Shown one piece after another: positions 25,059 to 31,655 of a DNA stretch of 48,006 nt. Numbering within the stretch: the stretch's first letter is position 1; each line of letters starts with the position of its first letter. The notes below the pieces were generated by a model that searched no databases, was not told where the DNA came from, and was given only the letters and a program-made list of their open reading frames with translations. The DNA is from Mesorhizobium sp. L2C084A000. GTDB taxonomy: Bacteria; Pseudomonadota; Alphaproteobacteria; Rhizobiales; Rhizobiaceae. A program made the position numbers and the translations under genes. The DNA lies in contig NZ_AYWX01000004.1 in assembly GCF_000502875.1 (NCBI RefSeq), positions 275,023-323,028 of the forward strand. The letters run 5' to 3'.

Positions 25059-25260
25059 GAGTTCGGTCCCCGCCGTCTCTCGGTTCCAAAGGGTATCGAT
25101 CTAGATGATGCCTCGATGCACGGCCCTGACATCCTTACCGGATGCGGCAAGAACAAGGCCTGCGACTGATCAGCTAGCCTTCCCCACAACAGTGAGGGTA
25201 AGGCCGGGAGGCGGTGCCGACAATCGCAATCTGAATAGGTGCACTGTGAAGGAGGTGGTC

Positions 25261-25294
25261 CGGAACCGGCCAGGCGTGCGCCCGGCCGGCTCCG
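25261..25294 (-). other. GC-rich hairpin after the binding-protein gene
   Basis: CGGAACCGGCC (25261-25271) pairs with GGCCGGCTCCG (25284-25294) with one mismatch, and the stem continues inside as GGC-GTGC-GCC. It begins 11 bases after the binding-protein stop and has no T run on the minus strand. It is therefore more likely an RNA-stabilising or partial-termination element that raises binding-protein over permease expression. The rest of the gap (25059-25260) has only a weaker CCTTCCCC/GGGTAAGG dyad at 25178-25204. Confidence 0.55.
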
Positions 25295-25305
25295 TTGCCT
25301 GAGCT

Positions 25306-26565
25306 CTACTTCGCCGGCTTGTACCAGCTGTCGAGGCCGGTCTGCAGCTTCTTGGCGGCAGCTTCCGGCGTATCGGTGCCGTTGATGACGTTGGCCGATT
25401 CGACCCAGGTCTCGTTCTCGAGGTTCGGCGTGCCGCGCGACAGGATCTGGTAGGTCGAACGGATCGTCGGCTTGCACTTGGCGCGCCAGGAGACGAATTC
25501 CTGCGCCAGCGGGTCTGCCATCTTCACCGGCGCGGAGTTCAGGCTGAAGAAGCCCGGCAGCGCGTTGGCGTAGATGGTGGCGAAATCCGGCGAAGCGACC
25601 CAGGACAGGAAGGTCTTGGCCGGATCGGCGTTCTTCGAAGCCGCATTCAGGCCCATGCCGATATCGGTATGGTCGGAGATGTAGCAGGTGTCGCCGGCCT
25701 TCTCGACCGGCGGCGGGAAGGCGCCCATCTTGAACTGCGCCTGGGTGTTGAACAGGCCGATTTCCCACGAGCCGGCCGGGTAGATGGCGGCGCGGCCGAG
25801 CGTGAACAGGTTCTGACTATCCGGATAGGTCTGCGCCTCGAAGCCGTCGCCGAGATAAGGCTTCCACTTGGCCAGTTCCTCATAGGGCGCGACCCAGTCC
25901 TTGTCGGTCAGCTTTTGCTCGCCCTTGATCAGCGCCGCGCGGCCGTCCTCGCCCTTCCAGTAGTTGGGGCCGATGTTCTGGTAGCCCATGGTCGCGGCTT
26001 CCCAGAGATCCTTGGTGCCCATCGCCATCGGGATGTAGGTGCCGTCGGCCTTGATCTTGTCGAGCGCGGCGAAGAACTCGTCGCGGGTCTCCGGCACCTT
26101 GATGCCGAGCTTGTCGAAGGCGTCCTTGTTGTAGATGAAGCCGTGGATGACCGAGGCCATCGGCACGCAGAAGCTCGCCTTACCGTCGTCGGTCTGCCAG
26201 GCGGATTTGGCGACGGGTGAGAAGTTCTCCATGCCGGGTAATGCCGAGAGGTCGGCAAGGTTGCCCTTCTTGAACAGCTCGAGCGACTTGTCGAATGGGC
26301 GGCAGGTGATCAGGTCGCCCGCCGAACCGGCGGCGAGCTTGGCGCCCAGCGCCGCGTCATATTCGGTCGGAGCCGACGGCGCGAACACCACCTTGATGCC
26401 CGGGTTTTTGGCTTCGAAGGCCGGGATCAGCTTGTCCTTCCAGATGGCAAGGTCGTCACCGCGCCAGCTTTCGATGTTGAGCGTTACGTCTGCGGCATAA
26501 GCCACCCCGGCCGAGCCGAGAATGCTGGTGCCCAAAAGCAGTGCCGTCAGTAGTTTCGTTGTCAT
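25306..26565 (-). CDS. CUT1 sugar ABC transporter periplasmic binding protein
   Basis: This 419-aa family 1 solute-binding protein has a signal peptide MTTKLLTALLLGTSIL with a cut after VAYA. The mature lobe has the usual WRGDDLAIWKDKLIPAFE helix, then YDAALGAKLAAGSAGDLITC, YNKDAFDKLGIKVPET and AIYPAGSWEIGLF. It belongs to the MalE/UgpB-like group for di- or oligosaccharides and sugar derivatives. The start lies 2 bases after the stop of the MurQ-like gene, and its ribosome site AGGGAGA is inside the end of that gene, so translation is coupled. The operon makes an amino sugar or MurNAc-like ligand likely. Confidence 0.87.
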   Translation of the reverse strand: MTTKLLTALLLGTSILGSAGVAYAADVTLNIESWRGDDLAIWKDKLIPAFEAKNPGIKVVFAPSAPTEYDAALGAKLAAGSAGDLITCRPFDKSLELFKKGNLADLSALPGMENFSPVAKSAWQTDDGKASFCVPMASVIHGFIYNKDAFDKLGIKVPETRDEFFAALDKIKADGTYIPMAMGTKDLWEAATMGYQNIGPNYWKGEDGRAALIKGEQKLTDKDWVAPYEELAKWKPYLGDGFEAQTYPDSQNLFTLGRAAIYPAGSWEIGLFNTQAQFKMGAFPPPVEKAGDTCYISDHTDIGMGLNAASKNADPAKTFLSWVASPDFATIYANALPGFFSLNSAPVKMADPLAQEFVSWRAKCKPTIRSTYQILSRGTPNLENETWVESANVINGTDTPEAAAKKLQTGLDSWYKPAK

Positions 26566-26567
26566 GC

Positions 26568-27527
26568 TCAGTCTCCCTGTTGACCTTTTTCAGGTTCGGT
26601 TTTGATGAGAACGGAGGCAGTGCGCCCTTTGCTCCCCTCTATCGCGGAAAGGGCCGGCCGCAGCTTCTGGCCGGCCTCTTCCAGTATCTTCTGCGCCGCG
26701 TCAGTGCTGTCGGCGCCGGCGGCGAGCAGAATGGCGGTCTTGACCGCGCCGCCGCTCTTCTCGAGCAGGCGGGCCGCCTCGTCCGTGTCGCGCCCGCTGA
26801 CGGCGGCGACGATGCGCGCCGCGCGGTCGCGCAGCTTGATGTTGTCGGCCATGAGATTGACCATGTAGCCGTCATGCACATGGCCGAGATGGATTGCGGT
26901 CAGCGTCGACAGCATGTTGAGCGCGATCTTCTGGGCGGTGCCGGCGCCCATGCGCGTGGAGCCGGCGATCAGCTCCGGTGGCGTTTCGAGCAGGATGGCG
27001 GTTTGTGCCTGGCGCAGCAGCGCAGAGTCCCTGTTGTTGGCGATACCGATGGTGGCAGCGCCGCGGCGCGCCGCTTCCTCGATGGCCCGCACCGCATAAG
27101 GCGTCGTGCCACTGGCGGAAATGGCGATCAGGCAGTCGCCCTTGCGGAGGCCCGCCTTGGCGACCGCTGCCGCGGCCTCCTCGGCATCGTCTTCCGGCCC
27201 GCCGGCCAATGTGCGGAAGGCGTCGTCGCCGCCGGCGATCAGGATGGCAATACGGTCACGATGAATGCCGAAGGTGCCCGGAAGCTCCAGCGCATCGGCC
27301 AGTGCCATCAGGCCTGAGCTGCCGGCCGCGGCGTAGGCAAGCTTGCCCCCGCTCTTCAGCCTGCCCGCGATGATCTCGGCGGCCCTGGCAATGGATGGAA
27401 TGGCATGGCGCACGACCTTCGCGGCTTCGATCTGCGCGTCGGCCAAATAGGAAAGGACGGTGTCCGGGGCCTGGATATCCAGCCCCTCGGCATTTTTGTG
27501 AAGCGCTTCGGTGCGCGTTTCGGCCAT
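26568..27527 (-). CDS. murQ: MurQ-like N-acetylmuramate-6-phosphate etherase
   Basis: This 319-aa SIS-fold lyase/etherase cleaves, in known members, the lactyl ether of MurNAc-6-P to give GlcNAc-6-P and D-lactate. Matching features are ALELPGTFGI (the DASECPPTFG region with its catalytic Glu), the PEDD acidic site, SASGTTPYAV, and GSTRMGAGTAQKIALNML with the C-terminal helical bundle. One signature differs: the family GTSGRLG loop is GSSGLMA here, so the Arg is lost. That sets it in a side branch and weakens the substrate claim. The start at ATG 27527 has GGAGGA 6 bases before it. It is the first gene of the minus-strand arm, read from a promoter with three 11-bp spaced TGGTAT repeats. Confidence 0.78.
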   Translation of the reverse strand: MAETRTEALHKNAEGLDIQAPDTVLSYLADAQIEAAKVVRHAIPSIARAAEIIAGRLKSGGKLAYAAAGSSGLMALADALELPGTFGIHRDRIAILIAGGDDAFRTLAGGPEDDAEEAAAAVAKAGLRKGDCLIAISASGTTPYAVRAIEEAARRGAATIGIANNRDSALLRQAQTAILLETPPELIAGSTRMGAGTAQKIALNMLSTLTAIHLGHVHDGYMVNLMADNIKLRDRAARIVAAVSGRDTDEAARLLEKSGGAVKTAILLAAGADSTDAAQKILEEAGQKLRPALSAIEGSKGRTASVLIKTEPEKGQQGD

Positions 27528-27540
27528 CCCGGTTCCTCCA

Positions 27541-27568
27541 ATACCAGAACAATACCAAAAAAATACCA
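27541..27568 (-). promoter_or_regulatory. Triple TGGTAT repeat at the murQ-like promoter
   Basis: On the minus strand TGGTAT occurs three times, at 27568-27563, 27557-27552 and 27546-27541, each 11 bp from the next and each followed by T. The last copy runs directly into the ribosome binding site of the etherase gene. The matching pair before the kinase gene suggests one regulator, most simply the GntR protein encoded at 28604-29386. Confidence 0.7.
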
Positions 27569-27685
27569 CTTGTCCACACGCATTAACGAATTCGCTGGTC
27601 GGAAATCGCTGAGCCGACGAGATACGCAGATTTTCCAATAAAATACGGCTTAATCTTTTTGAAACGGAAATTAACCCTTGGCTAT

Positions 27686-27702
27686 TGGTATTTTATTGGT
27701 AT
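27686..27702 (+). promoter_or_regulatory. Double TGGTAT repeat at the kinase promoter
   Basis: TGGTAT lies at 27686-27691 and 27697-27702, again 11 bp apart, and is followed by TGTCC and the GGAGGAG ribosome site of the kinase gene. The block TGGTATTTTATTGGTATTGT is almost the same as that before the opposite gene (one base differs), so the two promoters carry matched control sites facing away from each other. The stretch between them (27569-27685) is AT-rich and should hold both promoters. Confidence 0.7.
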
Positions 27703-27725
27703 TGTCCGCCTGGAGGAGAAATCAC

Positions 27726-28607
27726 GTGAATTTCGTGCTCGGAATCGATGGCGGCGGCACCAGCTGCAGGGCCGCCCTGGCAACGGCGGACGGCATGGTG
27801 ATCGGCCGCGCCAAAAGCGGCGCCGCCAACATCCGCACCGACCTGACCGGCGCCCGCTCGAACATCGTCGAGGCCGCGCGGCAGGCGTTCCTCGCCGCCG
27901 GGCAGGATGCGGAATTGATCCCGCGAACTCCCGCAATTCTCGGCCTTGCCGGCGCCAATGTCGGCACCTACCGTCAGCAGCTCGAAGCGATCCTGCCGTT
28001 CAGCATCAGCCGCGTCGAGACCGACGCCGAGATCGCACTGGAAGGCGCTGTCGGCTCCGGCGACGGCGCCATGGCGATCCTCGGCACCGGCACCGCCTAT
28101 ATGGCGCGCAGACAAGGCAAATCGCGCGCCATCGGCGGCTGGGGCTTCCAGGTTGGCGACCAGGGCAGCGGCGCCCGTATCGGCCGCGACCTGCTCGAAC
28201 AGACACTGCTTGCCTATGACGGCGTCCGCGAAGGTTCGCCGCTGACGCAGAGCATGCTGGCCGTGTTCCGCAACAACCCGGAGGACGTCGTCGAATTCAC
28301 CACCAATGCCAAGCCGGGCGACTTCGGCGGCTTCGCACCCAAGGTGTTCGAGCATGCCGAGAAGGGCGACAGCGTCGCCAACTGGATCCTCGACAGGGTG
28401 GTCGCCGATGTCGAAGCCTCGCTCGGCGCGCTCGACCTTGCTGACGACGCGCCGCTGTGCCTGCTCGGCGGGCTGGCGCCGCTCTACGCGCCGCGCCTGT
28501 CTGCCCGCTACCGGGCGCTGCTGAAGCCGCCGCTCGACGACGCACTGGGCGGCGCGGTGCAGATGGCGGTTCGCCTTTTCGCCGGACACGCGGAGGCAAC
28601 TCGATGA
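27726..28607 (+). CDS. BadF/BcrA-family amino-sugar kinase (GlcNAc/MurNAc kinase-like)
   Basis: This 293-aa actin-fold kinase has phosphate-1 loop LGIDGGGTSCRAALA, the second loop ILGTGTAYMA, the GGWGFQVGDQGSGARIGRD adenosine-region motif and LLGGLAPLY. The group includes human GlcNAc kinase and the clostridial MurK, which phosphorylates both GlcNAc and MurNAc. It probably makes the 6-phosphate used by the MurQ-like etherase and NagA, as no PTS gene is present. The start is GTG 27726 with GGAGGAG 7 bases before it. The frame is open further upstream through the repeats, but without matching sequence. Its stop overlaps the regulator start (ATGA). Confidence 0.82.
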   Translation: MNFVLGIDGGGTSCRAALATADGMVIGRAKSGAANIRTDLTGARSNIVEAARQAFLAAGQDAELIPRTPAILGLAGANVGTYRQQLEAILPFSISRVETDAEIALEGAVGSGDGAMAILGTGTAYMARRQGKSRAIGGWGFQVGDQGSGARIGRDLLEQTLLAYDGVREGSPLTQSMLAVFRNNPEDVVEFTTNAKPGDFGGFAPKVFEHAEKGDSVANWILDRVVADVEASLGALDLADDAPLCLLGGLAPLYAPRLSARYRALLKPPLDDALGGAVQMAVRLFAGHAEATR

Positions 28608-29386
28608 GCGACGCCGCCGACCAGATCTTCGCCACGCTCAAACATCAGGCGCAAAGCGGCGCGCCGCTTTATCTGCAGCTTCGCAAGAGCATCGAGGACG
28701 CGGTCAATCGCGGCCTGATCGGGCCGGGCGACGCGCTGCCTTCCGAGCGCGACATCGCCACCAAGGCCGATATTTCGCGGGTCACCGTGCGCAAGGCGGT
28801 GCAGGACCTCGTCAAGGGCGGCATCCTGGTGCAGCGCCACGGCTCCGGCACTTTCGTGGCGCCGCGCATGGAGCGTGTCGAACAGTCGCTGTCGCGGCTG
28901 ACCTCGTTCACCGAAGACATGGCGCGGCGCGGCATGGCTGTGCGTTCGGCATGGCTCGACCGCGGCCTTTACGCACCTTCGCCCGACGAGATGATGGTGC
29001 TCGGCCTGTCCTCGAGCGAACTGGTGGCGCGCGTGGCGCGCCTGCGCATCGCCAACGACACGCCGCTGGCGATCGAGCGCGCCTCGCTGTCGGCCAGCGT
29101 GTTGCCCGATCCGGCTGATATAGGCTCCTCGCTCTATGCGGCGCTGGAATTGACCGGCAACCGGCCGGTGCGGGCGGTGCAGCGCATTTCCGCCGCCAAT
29201 CTCGGCGACAGCGACGCGCGCCTGCTCGAAGTGCCGCCAGGCATTGCCGGCCTGCACATCGAACGCATTTCCTATCTGGCGAGCGGCAAGGTGATCGAAT
29301 TCACCCGCTCCATCTACCGGGGCGACGCCTATGATTTCGTCGCCGAACTGCGGCTGACAGGGCCGAGCGAAGAGGGCCGACCATGA
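28604..29386 (+). CDS. GntR-family (HutC type) regulator of the amino-sugar divergon
   Basis: This 260-aa protein has an N-terminal winged helix (about 18-88: PLYLQLRKSIEDAV, the recognition element ISRVTVRKAVQDLV, wing QRHGSGTFVA). A C-terminal UTRA effector domain (about 95-250) ends FTRSIYRGDAYDFVAEL, as in NagR/HutC regulators that bind sugar phosphates. It lies between the kinase and deaminase genes with ATGA overlaps on both sides. It is the natural candidate to bind the TGGTAT repeats and sense GlcNAc-6-P or GlcN-6-P. The call as repressor rather than activator is from the family. Confidence 0.85.
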   Translation: MSDAADQIFATLKHQAQSGAPLYLQLRKSIEDAVNRGLIGPGDALPSERDIATKADISRVTVRKAVQDLVKGGILVQRHGSGTFVAPRMERVEQSLSRLTSFTEDMARRGMAVRSAWLDRGLYAPSPDEMMVLGLSSSELVARVARLRIANDTPLAIERASLSASVLPDPADIGSSLYAALELTGNRPVRAVQRISAANLGDSDARLLEVPPGIAGLHIERISYLASGKVIEFTRSIYRGDAYDFVAELRLTGPSEEGRP

Positions 29387-30420
29387 GCACGACAGAAATG
29401 ACCCATATGCGGCGCGAGATCGAGGAGGTCCCGCAAGCGGTCGCCCGCCTGCTCGACGGCTCCGGCGCCGTGCTGACCGAGGCCGGGCGCGGCATCCGCG
29501 AACGCGACCCGCAGTTTGTCGTCACCGTGGCGCGCGGCTCGTCTGACCATGCCGCCACCTTCATGAAATATGCCGTCGAACTGACCGCCGGCCTCGCCGT
29601 CGCATCGGTCGGACCGTCCATCGCCTCGATTTACGGCCGCAAGCTCAGGCTCGCCGGCTCGGCCTGCCTGGCGATCTCGCAGTCGGGCAAGAGCCCCGAC
29701 ATCGTCGCCATGGCCGAGACGGCACGGGCCGGCGGCGCGCTGACCATCGCCATCACCAACACCGCCGATTCGCCGCTGGCGCGTGCTTCGGACTATGCAA
29801 TCGATATCCTGGCCGGCCCCGAGCGCAGCGTGGCGGCCACCAAGACCTTCATCAATTCGGCCGTCGCCGGCCTCGCTCTGATGGCGCACGCCACCGGTGA
29901 CGAAGCGCTGCTGGTGGCACTGGCCGGCTTGCCGGAGCATTTCCGCAAGGCGATCGCCTGCGACTGGATGAGCGTGCTGTCTGAGACGATCGAGAAACAG
30001 AAATCGCTGTTCATTCTCGGCCGCGGCCCGTCGGCGGCGATGGCCAATGAGGCGGCACTGAAGTTCAAGGAGACCTGCGGCATTCATGCGGAGGCCTACA
30101 GCGCCGCCGAAGTCATGCATGGCCCGCTGGCGCTGATCGGCCCCGATTTTCCGGTGTTGGCGCTGGCCGCGCGCGATGCGTCCGAACCGTCCATCGCCGA
30201 GGCCGCCGACAGCCTGGCGGCCAAGGGAGCGCCGGTGTTCGTCACCTCGGCACTAGGCAAACGCGCCGTGCGCCTGCCTCATGTCGCCACCGGCCATCCC
30301 CTGACCGACCCGCTGACGCTGATTGTGTCCTTCTACATGTTCGTCGAGGCCTTTGCCCGCCACCGCGGTCTTGATCCGGATACGCCGCGCAACCTTCGCA
30401 AGGTAACGGAGACAGTATGA
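29383..30420 (+). CDS. GlmS-like SIS deaminase, NagB-II type
   Basis: This 345-aa protein has two SIS domains and no glutaminase domain, so it is the isomerase half of GlmS alone. Visible motifs are VARGSSDHAATFMKY, AISQSGKSPD, SVAATKTFINS, FILGRGPSAAMANEAALKFKETC, HAEAYSAAEVMHGP and the GlmS-like end DPDTPRNLRKVTETV. Proteins of this form next to nagA deaminate glucosamine-6-phosphate to fructose-6-phosphate (NagB-II). It starts four bases inside the regulator gene and overlaps nagA by ATGA, so it is part of a tight four-gene operon. A sugar isomerase for a related amino sugar is the alternative. Confidence 0.85.
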   Translation: MSTTEMTHMRREIEEVPQAVARLLDGSGAVLTEAGRGIRERDPQFVVTVARGSSDHAATFMKYAVELTAGLAVASVGPSIASIYGRKLRLAGSACLAISQSGKSPDIVAMAETARAGGALTIAITNTADSPLARASDYAIDILAGPERSVAATKTFINSAVAGLALMAHATGDEALLVALAGLPEHFRKAIACDWMSVLSETIEKQKSLFILGRGPSAAMANEAALKFKETCGIHAEAYSAAEVMHGPLALIGPDFPVLALAARDASEPSIAEAADSLAAKGAPVFVTSALGKRAVRLPHVATGHPLTDPLTLIVSFYMFVEAFARHRGLDPDTPRNLRKVTETV

Positions 30421-31622
30421 GCGGCCGCTTTGCCCTGACCGGCGCCCGGATTTTCGACGGCGACGACTGGCATGAAGGCCACGCGCTTGTCGTGCGCGAC
30501 GGTCTCGTCGAGGCCATTTTGCCCGCCGGCGCCATCGCCTCGGATATCCGCGTCGTCGACACCGGCGGCGGCGTGCTGACGCCGGGCTTCGTCGACCTGC
30601 AGGTCAATGGCGGTGGCGGCGTCATGCTCAATGACCACCCCGATGTCGCTTCGATCGAGACCATCTGCCGCGCACATGCGCCCTTCGGCACGACGGCGCT
30701 GCTGCCGACTCTGATCACCGACACATCAGACATCACCGCCGCCGCTGTCGCCGCCGGCGAGGCAGCGGCGCGCCAGAAGGTGCCTGGGTTTCTCGGACTG
30801 CATCTCGAAGGCCCGCATCTGTCGGTCGCCCGCAAGGGCGCACATGATCCGGCGCTGATCCGGCCGATGACGGACGCCGACCAGGCGATGCTGATCGCCG
30901 CGCGGCAAAAACTACCGGTGCTGCTCACCACCATTGCCCCGGAATCCGTCGAGCCGGCGCGCGTCGCGGCACTCGCCAAGGCCGGCATCATCGTCAGCCT
31001 TGGCCATTCCGATACCGGCTATGCCGCCGCCAGCGCCTTTGCAGAGGCCGGCGCCTCGATGGTCACCCATCTGTTCAACGCGATGAGCCAGATCGGCAAT
31101 CGCGAACCTGGACTGGCGGGGGCTGCCATCGACATCGGCAGCTTGTCCGCCGGTCTCATCGCCGACGGCATCCATGTCGACCCGGCCACGATCAAGATCG
31201 CGCTGCGCGCAAAGCAAGGTCCCGGCAAAATCGTGCTGGTCACCGACGCCATGGCGACAATCGGCACCGACATGACGTCGTTCACACTCAACGGCCGCAC
31301 CATCTATCGAAGGGATGGCAGCCTGAGGCTCGCCGACGGAACGCTGGCGGGCGCCGATCTCGATATGATCTCGGCCGTTCGTTTCATCCACCGCGTCGTC
31401 GGGGTCGAGCTTTCCGAGGCCTTGCGCATGGCCTCGCTCTATCCGGCGCAAGCAATCGGCCAGTCGCACCGGCTGGGCCGATTCGCCAACGGCACGGCCG
31501 CGGACATGGTCGCGCTGTCGGACGATCTCGACACGAAGGGCGTCTGGATCGGCGGCGAAAAGGTTTTTGCGGCCGGTTCCGCCACTGCGTTGATTTCAGG
31601 TTCAAGTCGGCTGACGTCATGA
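30417..31622 (+). CDS. nagA: N-acetylglucosamine-6-phosphate deacetylase
   Basis: This 401-aa amidohydrolase removes acetate from GlcNAc-6-P to give GlcN-6-P for the preceding deaminase. The metal and substrate motifs are FVDLQVNGGGGV, HLEGPHLS (Glu ligand), SLGHSDTGYAAA and THLFNAMSQI (His ligands), GIHVDPATIK and LVTDAMAT with the catalytic Asp. The C-terminal stretch (ADMVALSDDLDTKGVWIGGEKVF) closes the small beta-domain and is followed by some 18 extra residues compared with E. coli NagA (382 aa). The ATGA overlap with the deaminase gene indicates coupling. It is the last gene of the plus-strand arm. Confidence 0.92.
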   Translation: MSGRFALTGARIFDGDDWHEGHALVVRDGLVEAILPAGAIASDIRVVDTGGGVLTPGFVDLQVNGGGGVMLNDHPDVASIETICRAHAPFGTTALLPTLITDTSDITAAAVAAGEAAARQKVPGFLGLHLEGPHLSVARKGAHDPALIRPMTDADQAMLIAARQKLPVLLTTIAPESVEPARVAALAKAGIIVSLGHSDTGYAAASAFAEAGASMVTHLFNAMSQIGNREPGLAGAAIDIGSLSAGLIADGIHVDPATIKIALRAKQGPGKIVLVTDAMATIGTDMTSFTLNGRTIYRRDGSLRLADGTLAGADLDMISAVRFIHRVVGVELSEALRMASLYPAQAIGQSHRLGRFANGTAADMVALSDDLDTKGVWIGGEKVFAAGSATALISGSSRLTS

Positions 31623-31655
31623 AACCTTTTGATTTTGAGGTCGTTGTCGGAGCGT

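Noticed and set aside
20951..31622. Recently acquired genomic island
   Set aside because: I see no integrase, tRNA edge or clear shift in base or codon use compared with the flanks.
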